Shown: positions 31,001-40,999, counted from the stretch's first letter. The stretch: DNA of 64,000 nt from Choristoneura fumiferana (GCF_025370935.1 NC_133495.1:3841595-3905594), one strand, 5' to 3'. Notes: generated from the sequence alone by a model not told the origin. Program-made: numbers and translations.

Positions 31001-31265
31001 TAGTAAAATATTTGTGAGAGTTGTTTCCCAATATAGAAACCGATGATCCCGTATCTAGTAAACCAATAATTGGTTTATCGTGCAATGTGACGGAAACGTG
31101 TGGACGTGAGTAATCTATTTGTAGGTTGTGGATTGACGAGACAGTGTAGCACGAAAAGAATGTTGAGATGAAATTTAACCAATTAGACCATTCAGAACTG
31201 TCAAATTTAGTGACCTTAGTCTCATCGTACTCACTGCCCACCCAATCCACAGTAGTTAGTTTTTT
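28026..31265 (-). CDS. Pol of the long-LTR gypsy element (protease, RT, RNase H, integrase)
   Basis: Expressed as a Gag-Pol fusion after a -1 shift at 31259-31265; the open frame itself reaches back to 31397. Protease has IIGLLDTGSSVSIL. RT has LRFCLDSRKLN, MPFGLTNAPATQQ and catalytic FIDDIIIV. RNase H has VHTDASDVGIGAV, the E in ATEREALAV and IYTDHSAL. Integrase has the zinc domain (H in AGHFGILKTYKR to CDVC), then SMDLVGP, IMDNGRQF and the E in QVNSVERYNK, the DDE triad. After integrase comes a basic region and the stop at 28026-28028. No stop or frameshift in some 1080 codons. It looks functional, though activity cannot be judged from sequence. Confidence 0.92.
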   Translation of the reverse strand, partial: KKLTTVDWVGSEYDETKVTKFDSSEWSNWLNFISTFFSCYTVSSIHNLQIDYSRPHVSVTLHDKPIIGLLDTGSSVSILGNNSHKYFTSKGFVLQRGKPLQFIAAGGHKLKSIGCIYLPVVFMNQAHTLEIYVVPDIQNSLILGMDFWNDFGLFPKHLTAVVMRSESDVALCEVTVDKNANLCSYDHLSEDQKITADHIISQFRRNSYEERGLGRTTLITHSIDTGNAAPIRQRYYRMPLEKQRVLIEQLDEMLNEDVVEPCESAWSSPVLLTPKKNGQLRFCLDSRKLNAITKKDAYSLPYISEILDNLRDAKYLTSLDLSKSFWQILIREEDRCKTAFYIPTRGTFQFKSMPFGLTNAPATQQRLVDQLFYGPEFEHKVFVFIDDIIIVSPTFDQHISLLVRVLEKLKTANLTINFEKSQFFREQLRYLGYVVDSNGLHADPEKVAAIVNYPPPKNRKEVRRFLGTASWYRRFIPNFSTLAAPLNKLTSQAKTAPPFKWSTQADDAFKALKKCLISTPVLSCPDYSHPFEVHTDASDVGIGAVLTQTLDGVERVVAYMSKSLSKQEQNYSATEREALAVLTAVEHWRCYLENGHRFVIYTDHSALKWFLNINNPTGRLARWGVRLSTFDCEIRHRRGSDNVVPDSLSRVCVSAINTPIISNLIQNVIDPWYRNIYNGCQNTPTSFLDYQVINNKLYRFKKSLNPLTRDFEWKEVIPLENRSKIIEENHSCPTAGHFGILKTYKRLSLKYFWPDMHRDVTNFIANCDVCKSYKHANHTTLGTMGRPKECCRPFQMLSMDLVGPLPPSRNQNTFLFVVTCCFTKYCHLFPIRRATAEILSRILEDKIFLVHGIPSTVIMDNGRQFTSNILKLLFAKYKIPNVLYTPKYTPQVNSVERYNKTVLTAISSFVENDDHRSWDVNVSKIQFAINSSTNEVTGFTPSFLVYGRELVTCGSHYLDKDDIKDLIFSPRDEYAENLGVLRKIFDQIQCSLLKSHSRNCRSYNLRRKHADFNVGDFVWKRTYYQSDKDNKFAKKLAPKFVKCRIIAKKSPLVFVLQDLHGNNIGDWHIKDIKLTNYKV

Positions 31266-32629
31266 TGGGTAGACGTTGCTCTGCAATCTAAACAATCCGG
31301 ATAACGAACTCCTTTCTTGCCACATTTGAAGCATATCGGATAATGCGGTTGATGGCACTGTCCCAGAGAGTGAGTATTCACGCGGCATCTTGGGCAATAT
31401 AGTACTGGAGTATTTGAGCTAGTCGGTGTATTTAAGGAATTAACTGTTGTTTTTTTTGAGTGTTCCGAATCATTTTTACTGAAAGAATTGTTATTATAAT
31501 TAGGTTTATAGTTTTTGAATCTGTCGATATAATTTTGTTTGTAAGTAGGAAAACCGTTATTGTTGTGATAATTATGTTTGTGGAATGACGTACTAGGAGA
31601 TTGCCTGTTATAAGCAAATTCTCGGGCTAGCATCTCGGAATTTATTTTTGGTGGTTCATGAAACTGTGCTGTACGAGACTGAATATTCTCATAGCTACGG
31701 CAGAGGTCCTTAAGGGCATCGATTGAATTAATGTTAGGAGATGCTGCTAGTGTACTGGCATAAGTAGGTCGGATATTATGCAGCAAAATTTCTAATTTGT
31801 CTTCTTCTGTAAGCTGTTTATTTAATCTTGAAAACATACCATGCATAATAGAGATATAGATAGAAATATTTTCTTGTTCGCCCTGAGTACGCATCCTAAT
31901 CTCTGACAGTAGACGATAGTCATAGTCACTTTGACTAAAATCCTGCTTAAGAAATTTAACTAGGTCATCCCATGACTCAACCTTGTCTTTGATGCACCGG
32001 TACCAATGAAGAGCGTCATCCGTAAAAATTTCGTATGCAAAAGTCAGCAGCTTGTCTTTAGGCATACTTCTAGAGATAACCAATTCCTCAGCCTTTTGTA
32101 TAAAAGATCTAACGCACGATTTACCAGAATATCTCAGTTTACCGACAACGTCTGAAACAAGTTTTTTTTCGCAAGTGACAGAAATAATATCAGACAGTGG
32201 TTCCGCTGTGCTCGATGCAGTGGATGGTATTTGCATTTTTAAATTTTTAAGAAGAGCAAAATGCTGCTTAAAAGTATGAGAGCATTCCTTATATAGGGAA
32301 TCTGTAGCTTCTTCCCTATTTATTCTTATTAGTCTATAGTAAATATGATGTAGCATTGTTTCTGTCCTAGAGTAAACATTTTTATCAAATTTAGCTTTAA
32401 GAATGTCTAGATTTTCTTTTGTTTTGACTAGAGTATCCTTAACCTCCGACAAATCAACCTTTGAGTCCAAATGAGACTCCAAAATATCCTCCGGTGGCAG
32501 CACTGGAGCTAATTTAACAATTTGTTTTCTAAGTTCCTGCACTGATTCTCCCGTAGAACCTCCCCTAACACCAACCTCATATTCAAGTTCGGTTTTTTGT
32601 AGTGAAAGATATTTGATTTGATAAGACAT
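31256..32629 (-). CDS. Gag of the long-LTR gypsy element
   Basis: The first ATG in frame is at 32629 (MSYQIKYLSLQK); about 457 residues. The N-terminal part is charged and probably coiled-coil. The middle has a capsid-like retrotransposon gag segment (FTDDALHWYRC, DDLVKFLKQDF). The C-terminal part is Asn/His/Tyr-rich, then a Cys/His cluster (CPRCRVNTHSLGQC and CFKCGKKGVRYPDCLDC). The second resembles a CCHC knuckle whose His is replaced, so nucleic acid binding may rest on the first. It ends at TAA 31256-31258, with the frameshift heptamer just before. Confidence 0.88.
   Translation of the reverse strand: MSYQIKYLSLQKTELEYEVGVRGGSTGESVQELRKQIVKLAPVLPPEDILESHLDSKVDLSEVKDTLVKTKENLDILKAKFDKNVYSRTETMLHHIYYRLIRINREEATDSLYKECSHTFKQHFALLKNLKMQIPSTASSTAEPLSDIISVTCEKKLVSDVVGKLRYSGKSCVRSFIQKAEELVISRSMPKDKLLTFAYEIFTDDALHWYRCIKDKVESWDDLVKFLKQDFSQSDYDYRLLSEIRMRTQGEQENISIYISIMHGMFSRLNKQLTEEDKLEILLHNIRPTYASTLAASPNINSIDALKDLCRSYENIQSRTAQFHEPPKINSEMLAREFAYNRQSPSTSFHKHNYHNNNGFPTYKQNYIDRFKNYKPNYNNNSFSKNDSEHSKKTTVNSLNTPTSSNTPVLYCPRCRVNTHSLGQCHQPHYPICFKCGKKGVRYPDCLDCRATSTQKN
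31259..31265 (-). promoter_or_regulatory. Programmed -1 frameshift site A AAA AAC
   Basis: On the minus strand the last gag codons are CAA AAA AAC TAA. The heptamer A AAA AAC is in the canonical X XXY YYZ phase and directly precedes the gag stop. Slipping back one base leads into the open pol frame (KKLTTVDW). This is the well-known retroviral-type signal. A downstream stimulatory structure is expected but I did not establish one. Confidence 0.9.
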
Positions 32630-32987
32630 TTTCCTCAAAGTAGGTGTGTGTTGCAATTTTACAAGGCAGTTTTTTTTTTATAATAATCAACAGAAGCAGA
32701 AAAGCAAAATTCCCAGCGCAGTAATCAACTTAAGATTTATTAACTGGTATCACCAAAAATGTGGGTAGGTTATATAAAAAAAATAGTTTTAAGTGTAGTG
32801 ATAGTCAGAGTCGCAAAAGCTGCAATCTAAAATATAACAGTGCAAATAAATGGTTGCAAGACACAATTTTGGTGATAAATTGATCGTACTTATAGCTAAA
32901 GCAACCAACACCAAAGATAACTACAAAACACCTTAAACGAATGCAAGTGAACACGGCTCAGTGAAATTCCTACGAAAATGGCGCCAC
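32630..32987 (-). other. 5' untranslated leader and primer binding site
   Basis: Minus strand. The primer site TGGCGCCATTTTCGTAGG (32969-32986) begins one base inside the LTR boundary. The leader of about 340 bases has no open frame; packaging and dimer signals would be expected here. Confidence 0.65.
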
Positions 32988-34268
32988 TGTGACGCTTGGC
33001 TACTTAGTGGAGAGAAATAAAAGCAATTGCAATGATTTTACAATTATAATCTAAATTAAACAAAGTAGAATACAATCTATTTGCCAAACGCTAAATTATA
33101 GGCAGAAGTACCTCAGGGTGTGGGTTTTAGAAATTCACTATATAGTAAACTTTACAATTAAAAGAATGAGCCGTGAGCACTTAACACCGTCTTATGGACA
33201 GCCACTTCCCTGTAGTGCGGCGCGCGGTGAGTAGTTGCGCGCGTCCGGTGACGTCACGGGTAGTTCCGGAACGTTGGCGGGTCAGTAGATGTGGTGGAGT
33301 GGGTTAAGGCGCTCGATCTTCGCAGCTGGTATCAAAAACCCTGGAATATGCAGTTTTGGCCATTTAGTGAAAAGTCTGATTTCACGTTACTGACTGCAAC
33401 ATCCAGCGGGAGGTGAAGATGAAAGCACTACTTGCAGGATGACTACCAAAAGCATTAAATAGTGATCAATGATGTTGCAGCAGCATACAAAATCAGCTCG
33501 ATATGGTAAGAAGTACTTTGTCATACTAAAAAGCGGAATTGAAGTGATTTATTCATATAAGGATTTCCAATTTCGTGACAGTAAATTAAAAGTAGCTGGG
33601 GTTTAATATTATTGAACGTTTTAAGTTCATAATTATATTAAAAACACAATTATAATATTTATTTTTTTGACAAGTGGGTAGATAAATATGCAACTAAAAA
33701 TAACTTTGATATTTAATTCCCTCAAAAGCTTATCTACAATTACTACGTAATAACAAATGTATGAAGCAAGCCAAACACATGATAGAATAAGTAAAATTAG
33801 GCATTACAGTAACTATCTACTGATTCATATTAGTAATAAATTGCAACACTCACCCAGTCGGGGCAAACACAATTCACTTTTGATTTTAATGTAGAAATGT
33901 ACAAAGCAAAGGCTTTTTTATGATTACTAAGTTTAAAACTTAGGTTGATTAAAAAATAGTGACCATCAATTAAATTTGGAAGTGTCTAGTTCGGTCTGCG
34001 GTTCAGTGCGAAAAAGGAGTGACCTCTTCTCTCAGCCGCGCGAGACCCTCTCCCCGACGTAAACAATGACAGCGCTAAACCTCCGTGTATAACTCCTACT
34101 GCATTTTATTAGCTAAATCGCCTTTATGTTGATTTGTTCTATCGTAGTTAAGGATCCTAGCTTTAAGTATTTTGTCTAGTTTTATTGTTATTTTTAAGTT
34201 TGTACATAATATGGAGATCGTAGCATAAAATTGTTAACTAAGAGGAACGCTGTAACGATTACGTTACA
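32988..34268 (-). repeat. 5' LTR (right), 1281 bp
   Basis: TG...CA ends, uninterrupted. Has the same TGACGTCA palindrome (33249-33256) as the other LTR. It is followed to the right by another purine tract and internal sequence, so it also acts as the 3' LTR of a partial neighbour. Confidence 0.92.
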
Positions 34269-35706
34269 TACCCTCCCTTTTTGGGTAGAATTTTGCCTAA
34301 GTAAAATTCGCTATCACATCGCTAACTCAGAAGCTACCAGTTCTACATACAGCCCTCGATTACTTCCTTCACGCACACATATTCACCATTAATTCAATAT
34401 CTGTCATACAAACACAACACATTCAATTATGTTACAGTTCCTTTCACACAGAGTATTTTCTTTAAATACTCGCCAATAGCTTAAGATAGATTTTAAAATT
34501 AGCAGGTCTCTTTATTTCTTATATGTATTTTTAATTTATTGCATTAAGCTAGATATACCTTATTAATCTTACTATGGCAGGTAGTGCCATAATTAGTTTA
34601 ACAACTGTGGTGGTGTATTTGGTAGATAGTTTCAACCCCTTATAGGTTTTATATTAAAAATAATTTTATAAAAAGGAGACTTTAGTATAGATAGTGATAG
34701 GTTTTATTTAATTATACTTTGTAATTCGTTAATTTGATGTCCTTTATATGCCAATCACCAATGTTATTACCATGCAGATCTTGGAGTACAAAAACAAGTG
34801 GTGACTTTTTAGCAATTATGCGACATTTTACAAATTTTGGAGCTAGTTTTTTTGCAAATTTGTTATCTTTATCGCTCTGATAGTAGGTGCGCTTCCAGAC
34901 AAAATCACCTACGTTAAAATCGGCATGTTTCCGACGTAAGTTATAGCTACGACAGTTTCTAGAGTGTGATTTTAGTAAGGAACATTGAATTTGGTCGAAT
35001 ATTTTCCGCAGTACCCCTAGATTTCAGCATATTCGTCTCTTGGCGAAAATATGAGATCTTTTATGTCATCCTTGTCCAGATAATGGGAACCACAGGTTAC
35101 TAATTCCCGGCCATAAACAAGAAAGGACGGTGTAAAACCAGTCACTTCGTTCGTAGAGGAATTAATGGCAAACTGTATTTTAGATACGTTAACGTCCCAT
35201 GATCTGTGATCGTCGTTTTCTACAAAAGAAGAAATTGCTGTCAGTACCGTTTTATTATAGCGCTCTACGCTGTTCACTTGTGGAGTATACTTAGGGGTAT
35301 ACAGGACATTAGGGATCTTATATTTAGCAAACAGGAGTTTCAGGATATTGCTGGTAAACTGTCTACCGTTATCCATTATTACAGTGCTTGGAATACCGTG
35401 AACCAGGAATATCTTATCCTCCAGAATACGCGAAAGAATTTCAGCTGTAGCACGCCTTATTGGAAACAAGTGGCAGTACTTAGTGAAACAACAAGTCACG
35501 ACGAAAAGGAACGTGTTTTGATTTCTAGATGGCGGCAATGGTCCAACCAAATCCATGCTTAACATTTGAAAGGGTCGGCAGCACTCCTTAGGGCGGCCCA
35601 TAGTACCTAGTGTTGTATGATTAGCGTGTTTATAGGATTTACAGACATCACAATTGGCTATGAAATTAGTCACGTCGCGGTGCATGTCTGGCCAAAAATA
35701 TTTTAG
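34269..35706 (-). mobile_element. Partial second copy: purine tract, 3' UTR and end of pol, beyond the right LTR
   Basis: Nearly identical to 27582-29019. Homology stops abruptly at about 35706, inside the integrase zinc-domain region (YFWPDMHRD), where unrelated sequence begins. No third LTR is present. Confidence 0.92.
34712..35706 (-). pseudogene. 3' fragment of pol (integrase), frameshifted
   Basis: Covers the integrase from YFWPDMHRDV to the C-terminus. Relative to 28026-29019 one T is missing from a T run at about 35023, which shifts the frame after SPRDEYAE and gives an early stop at 35017. The 5' part of pol and gag are absent. Confidence 0.88.
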
Positions 35707-36186
35707 AATATTTTTATATATTAAGGACACTCCACTGCCATACATTATAAAGACGGACTCGTTTAATAGTAAACTTAAAATGTCTTACAGAACTTGAAAA
35801 ATAAGATCAGTTTCATTTTCTTCCTGACTTGAATCTTTAGGAAAACGAAGAAAACCAACGATTTTCGAGTGACATTAACATTCTGGTTGTGTATAAGTAT
35901 CACGGGATAGTCTTAGGAACAGCTCGTATCTGTGACACTTGCACCTCGGCCGTTGTCCTCAATGAAGTGCCTGTTTTAAAACATCTGATAAATCAATCAA
36001 ATTGGCGGTTTGTATTGAGAGCTGAAGGTCACCAGAACTAGGACGGCTGCGGGATCAATTGAAACGTTAATGTATCGAGATTTAATGGCTGGAAAGTGGG
36101 GCAGTCATTGAATCAGATTGTGGAAGCTGGGAGACGTTCATGATGATCAGCAAGCGAACTAATTGCTATAGGTACCTATACCCCTG
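35707..36186. other. No gene seen
   Basis: Sequence right of the truncated element. No open frame or repeat that I recognise. Confidence 0.4.
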
Positions 36187-36310
36187 GGGGCTACTACGAA
36201 ATTTTAAAATCGAAGTTCTTATCGTTCCGTCCCTTTCACTCTCGTATTAATTAATATAAGCTTCAGCAGGACGGCAAGATACGAAGTTCGATTTTTTTCG
36301 AAAAACTCCA
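36187..36310. repeat. Foldback MITE, family W, copy 2
   Basis: GGGGCTACTACGAAATTTTA at the left, AAGTTCGATTTTTTTCGAAA at the right; inner CCGTCCCTTTCACTCTCG. More diverged than most copies. Confidence 0.75.
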
Positions 36311-36584
36311 TTCTTGTCTCGTATCTCAAAAAATACCAATTTGATAAACTACTTAGTAGCTCTGTGAGCTATAGAACTCGCAAGTCTGACTTGTCTATTT
36401 AAACAAAAAATTAAGAGATGTATTAAGAGATGTAGCCGGTTTAAAGTAAAAACGTCGCACGGCGTGACGTCGCGAACCACACTCGCGAACTTTGACGTGC
36501 GCCATCTTTGTTTGATTGACAAAAAAAATACGTGTCCGGGCCGACTGACTGGAGACTGCAACGTCAAACGGACCTCTCTCTAGG

Positions 36585-36717
36585 TACAGTCGAGTTCATA
36601 AATTTGTGAGCAAAAATTTGATCAAAATATCTGAACACGCTTCTACGCCGTTAACAATAGTCGTGTTCAGATATTTTTGATTAAATTTTTGCTCACAAGT
36701 TTATGAACTCGACTGTA
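36585..36717. repeat. Foldback MITE, TACAGTCGAGTTCATAAA arms
   Basis: Arms of about 55 bases: TACAGTCGAGTTCATAAATT at the left and its near-inverse ending GAACTCGACTGTA at the right, loop about 20 bases. Inner arm TCAAAATATCTGAACACG. Confidence 0.88.
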
Positions 36718-36749
36718 CTAACGCCATTCCGCAATATTTGGATTAGAAT

Positions 36750-37024
36750 TAATCTGGTTTTCAAATGCTGCGCGTTTGTCGACTTCAGTGCCGTAAACTG
36801 CGTTTCCAGAAATTTCCTGCCTCGCACAGCAAAACTCTGGAATGAACTATCGCCTGCGGTATTCCCGGACCGATATGACCTTCAAGTTTTCAAGAAAAGA
36901 GCGTACTCCTACCTTAAAGGCCGGCAACGCACTTGTGACTCTTCTGGTGTTGCAGGTGTCCATGGGCGACGGTAATCGCTTACCATCAGGCGATCCGCCT
37001 GCTCGTTTTCCCCCTATACCATTT
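36750..37024 (+). mobile_element. 3' end of a non-LTR retrotransposon
   Basis: The frame at 36703-36975 carries the last residues of a jockey-superfamily ORF2: FLPRTAKLWNELSPAVFP and VFKKRAYSYLKGRQR. The 3' UTR GTGTCCATGGGCGACGGTAA follows, a very common lepidopteran LINE end. A second such end lies at 42990-43075. The fragment is 5'-truncated, wedged between two foldback elements. Confidence 0.82.
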
Positions 37025-37216
37025 CAACTTTGCCCTCTGACCCCAACATTGCCTGATTGGATTTAGAGTGGATGACTTACTAACTCGTATAGGTTTTTAA
37101 ACTTTTATTTACAGGGAATTATTATAACGTGGATAAAAGTTTAAAAACCTATACGGGTGCTAAGCTATCAACTCTAAATCAAATCAGGCAATTTTGGGGC
37201 CAGGGGGCAAAGTTGA
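37025..37216. repeat. Foldback element with 80-base arms
   Basis: Left: CAACTTTGCCCTCTGACCCC then ATTGCCTGATT and CGTATAGGTTTTTAAACTTT. Right: the inverse, ending GGCCAGGGGGCAAAGTTGAG. Loop about 25 bases. It abuts the LINE end, so the two may be parts of one insertion history. Confidence 0.82.
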
Positions 37217-37647
37217 GGCAGTTTACGGTGGGTATAAAAATAAATGGGAAAGCTTAAATAAATGCATATTGATTTCAAAAAGTTCATGGATACACTTCGT
37301 CACCGTCTGTATTGTTGCGATACTTCATTGTATTTATTGCCACTATCATTTTGATGAATCTTGATTCGCTTGAAGCAACCGCAGTGCACGTCATCAACTA
37401 GCACGACGTGTTGTATGTACAGTCTACCTACACTAGGTAGAAATATGTTTCTGTTAAAACTTTAGTTTTCAATACAAGCTTTTCTTTGCTGACTGTACTT
37501 TTCGTTAAAGTACTTTTTTTTTTCAAATTTCAGTTTATCTAAACTACATTTCTGCACCAAGTGGATGCGAAAAACCGTTAAGGTTTTCCGTCCTACGGAG
37601 ACGATCCACGCCGGACCAACAGAATTTCACTGCCAGATTAATGTAGG
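37217..37647. other. No gene seen
   Basis: Nothing recognised apart from AT-rich sequence. Confidence 0.4.
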
Positions 37648-37778
37648 AAGGTAAACGCACGAGTGCTCGTCACTGTCCCAATAGTTGTCATCTTTAATTT
37701 TATGTCATTAGTAATAGAGGTGACAGCAGAGTGTCATCTATTAGGCATTCGCGTGTCGCGCAGTCCGACGTTTACCTT
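37648..37778. repeat. MITE family Y, copy 2
   Basis: Ends AGGTAAACGCACGAGTGCTC and GTCCGACGTTTACCTT. Core CACTGTCCCAATAGTTG and TGACAGCAGAGTGTC. Confidence 0.75.
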
Positions 37779-37808
37779 ACCAATTTTGTCACAGGGCTTT
37801 CATAATTT

Positions 37809-38060
37809 GGCGACCGGGTAGCTAAGTTGTTAGTGACCCTGACTACGAAGCTAGCGGTTGCGGGTTTGATCCCCGCGACGGGCAACGATTTGTATGATGA
37901 ACACGAATGATTTATGTTGGCGCCTTTTGAGAGGCGCGGAAGCGGAGTAGACAATCTCGCTCTACCTTGATCAAGGGCTAGACCCCCGCGCTGTCTGTCT
38001 TACACTTAATTTTTGACTTTTGTTTGGTTATGGATGTATCTTTAAAAAAGTAAAGATATT
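37809..38060 (+). mobile_element. tRNA-derived SINE, copy 2
   Basis: Same head as the copy at 22652: GCTAAGTTGTTAG (A box, one change), CTGACTACGAAGCTAG and B box GGGTTTGATCCC. The body is diverged, with GTTGGCGCCTTTTGAGAGGC. Confidence 0.7.
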
Positions 38061-38396
38061 TCTTATGACTGTACCTTTTTATTAAAAGGAATCACCGACA
38101 CGCAAACTTTCATTGCAAACTATTTGAGCGAGTTAAACTGAATCGTAAAATTGTTCAAAATAATACGAGCTAAAACAAACCCTTAATTGAAATGTGCCAA
38201 GTACGAATCAAGTCTAATTGTGACTAGATTCCGTTGCCGATTCTTGAAATAAACCGTTCTGAAATATAACAAGATAATAGTACCTACTTAATATTTAAAT
38301 GCAAGTTGACGCTCGACTTCAATTTACGAGTAAAATAAATTGACGATGAGATTACAATTACGACAGGTATATTTTTGACTTTTAATCCTCCGTTCG
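38061..38396. other. No gene seen
   Basis: AT-rich; nothing recognised. Confidence 0.4.
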
Positions 38397-38590
38397 TTCA
38401 AAGTCAAAGTCAAAGTCAAAATATCTTTATTCAATTTAGGCTATAACAAGCACTTATTTATGTCAAAAAAATCAACCACCGGTTCGGAAAAACCTCGGTT
38501 GAGTAGAATCCGGCAAGAAACTCAACGAGGTATATTTTTTTTTAACAGATTTACAATATTATTAAATGATATCTATAGTCATAATTACAT
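38397..38590 (-). mobile_element. 3' end of a minus-strand LINE with (TTTGAC)n tail
   Basis: Starts (on the plus strand) with AAAGTCAAAGTCAAAGTC and AATATCTTTATTCAATTTAGG, the reverse complement of a CR1-like LINE tail common in Lepidoptera, followed by its 3' UTR (GTTGAGTAGAATCCGGCAAG). Confidence 0.7.
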
Positions 38591-39540
38591 TAACGGGCGA
38601 TCAAAGGTCTCTACACATAACATCATAAATTATTTCTATCGAAAAGTAGGTATGAGACTATGCCCACTAGCACTAGCACGTTTCGGTAAACAACCGTCGC
38701 CGTCGCGTATCATACTGTTTTTGACATTACGTTAGACACTCCGTCTGACACGTTCCTATTACGGTCATAGCATGATACGGTGTAGAGACGTTTAATAGTA
38801 TTATAATTGAGAACTATCGGTGCGGCAAAAGGTCTTGCGGGTGAACGATCGAACATACTTAGATTAGATCCTCTACAGTTTCCATTCTTATCTCTTCAAG
38901 CGAATCCTAAAATATTTATGTCTGGACCCAAATGATTCCTTTATTGACTAGGTTAATTAATTAATCATTAATCATCTAACGGTCATGTAAAATGTCGCGG
39001 TGACATCGTTCGAATAAATTAGTTGTTATGGAATGAATAAAGAATGTTTCAGCTGATAGTTGAACAAGTTTGACTCAACAACTAACACTTTGAACATCGA
39101 CCAATGTATGAATACATTTATTTGTCGACAGCAACTGAAAATTCATGATTTTATTTTAAATATCCAGTCTCACTGGGGGTATTTATTAATAAAACATAAC
39201 ATAGTACTAATCAAAATAAAGGTAACTAAAACTACATACAAACTAAAGTTATAAATGAAAAATTTGCCCAAAATCGCTGCCAGGTGGTAAGGTGCCCACA
39301 AGGCTGGCAGCATTACCACGCTGTATGGCAATGCTTATTCTTTGTGCGAAGAAAAAGCCAGCCCTCTGGTCACCCGAAGCCGCAATTAATTTGTACGACA
39401 ATAATTTAAACATATTAAATGCACTCAAACCCCAAGGACCCATTGTTTCTACTCCAAAAGGCTCAGTCTTACTTCTGCTCGATTACCTGTTGAAACTATT
39501 TCAGATTTATTTGTAAGTACATCTTTCTAAGTTCTAAAAT
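38591..39540. other. No gene seen
   Basis: Several short frames, none like a known protein. No repeat recognised with confidence. Confidence 0.4.
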
Positions 39541-39660
39541 TCCTATTTTGAACCGCCAACGCAAAAAGAGGAGTGTTAAAAGTTTGACCGCTAAGTTTGT
39601 CTGTGTCTGTCTATGGCTCTTTATGGCTCTTAAACGGTTGAATGCGGTTTTTTTAAATAT
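39541..39660 (+). repeat. Degenerate copy of the repeat at 8011
   Basis: AACGCAAAAAGAGGAGTGTT, AGTTTGACCGCTAAG and GGCTCTTAAACGG correspond to the same blocks at 8011-8165. Confidence 0.55.
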
Positions 39661-40269
39661 TATTTCTTACATCTCTCATTTCCTTATTGATAATAAATAT
39701 AATGGTAATGCAACTGAAACTCACCCAAACCTCAACATTTTCACAAAATATCACAGAGCACTACACCATTCTAGTCCAAGAGCCGCTCTCTAAAGTTAGG
39801 TTAGAGTACAATGCAATAAAAAATTGAAGTATTTTAACACTCAGCACTTGATCATGGCACTTGGCCGAGCTGAGTCGCAGAGAGTACTACCAACGGAATC
39901 AATTAATTTACGAGATGTCAAGCCTTTTTAATGTGGTGCGGTGACGCGATATGATTTGATTTAGCATAGGTCGACTGAATAAGAAAGAACGATTGAAAAT
40001 TGTGGATAATGAAAGTTTTACCTATTGTTGTATTGTTTATTATGTTTGTTTATGTAACGTGTTATTTTAATAAGGAAATGTGGAATTGTCGAATTTCGAT
40101 GACATGATAGAAGGATCGATCAGATAATGAATGAACTTGATTGCGAAGCTAGAGGTTGTGGCGACCATGTATGCAATTCCTTTTAAAGAAGTGTTTTGTG
40201 TTCTCTGTTTTGTGTGTAGGTATGTGTATAGGTATTAGCGGGCTGTTTTCCGCAACTCGACGACTTAGT
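39661..40269. other. No gene seen
   Basis: Around 40120-40175 there is a possible, much decayed SINE head (TTGATTGCGAAGCTAGAGGT). Nothing else recognised. Confidence 0.35.
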
Positions 40270-40590
40270 GCGCCTATTTGCGTGATTGGCTGTAGGCACT
40301 ATTCATGCCAGCCTAGCTCTTGGAGGAAGCCTAGCAGACTGCACGTTGCCGACGACTTCCTGGAGTGACCCCGGTGATCCGAGATGTAGTGCCCTGTAGT
40401 TCGCCACACCAGAGCATTCCAGAGGAATATGAGTGGCTGTTTATTCTGCCTCCATGCATGCGCTGCACTTGGGGGTGTCTGTAACACCTAGATTATGTAA
40501 GTGTTTGTTTAGCAAGGCATGTCCAGTTAGAGCTCCGACTAGTAGTCGAAGTTGATCCTTGCTAAGTTTGCGAAGCTTGCGGGAGAATCC
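40270..40590 (-). mobile_element. Fragment of a jockey/R1-like LINE, region after the RT
   Basis: Minus-strand translation gives LRLLVGALTGHALLNKHLHN and TDTPKCSACMEAE, then a stop, then THI.LECSGVANYRALHLG. The TGHxxLxxHL ... CxxC pattern follows RNase H in these LINEs. Stop codon inside, so dead. Confidence 0.72.
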
Positions 40591-40699
40591 GGAGTTGATC
40601 GTCTAAGTATGTGTACCTATACTTAATAGTTACACAAAGTGTATTAATATTCCTCAAAAACAAGCGTAGCCGACGTTGTTAAAAATACTGCTAAGCTAA

Positions 40700-40985
40700 G
40701 GGACTAAAAATGGGACTGGACTGGACACGTCTATCGTACCTACATATATGCACCCATAGAAGCTCACACTGTCACTTAGAGGGTGAGGGTGACGAAGAGC
40801 CGCCAGCGACGACGAGGCAGACCGAGAAAGAGATGGTGGGTCTACTTGGACATGTTTGCATAGGAAAGGATTAGCTTGACATAACGTCAGAACGGGCGTT
40901 GTGGAGGTCAAGAAAGGAGGCCTTTGCCCAGCTCTGGGACACAATATAGGCTAAAAAAAAATTTATTTATTTTGAATATTTCAAC
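40700..40985 (+). mobile_element. LINE 3' end fragment
   Basis: Plus-strand reading carries a degraded C-terminus with RRQRRRGRPRKRWW, then a 3' UTR with GAGGCCTTTGCCCAGCTCTG and ATATAGGCTAAAAAAAAA, a common lepidopteran LINE tail. Confidence 0.65.
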
Positions 40986-40999
40986 AGGTAATCGGGCCA

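Larger units (their letters stand above)
25346..34268 (-). mobile_element. Ty3/gypsy LTR retrotransposon with 1.28-kb LTRs, minus strand
   Basis: Complete element: right (5') LTR 32988-34268, internal region 27582-32987, left (3') LTR 25346-27581 enlarged by a LINE insertion. Without that insertion it is about 7.97 kb. LTRs read TGTAACGTAATC to AAGCGTCACA on the minus strand and differ at roughly ten sites, about 99% identity by eye. Gag and Pol are intact and overlap in a -1 relation. There is no env. The primer site starts TGGCGCCATTTTCG, one base after the 5' LTR; I cannot name its tRNA. The purine tract AAAAAGGGAGGGTA borders the 3' LTR. A partial second internal region continues past the right LTR. 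Confidence 0.93.

Noticed and set aside
25346..35706. Possible env gene or endogenous retrovirus
   Set aside because: No frame with a signal peptide and membrane segments follows pol in either LTR element; they are env-less retrotransposons.
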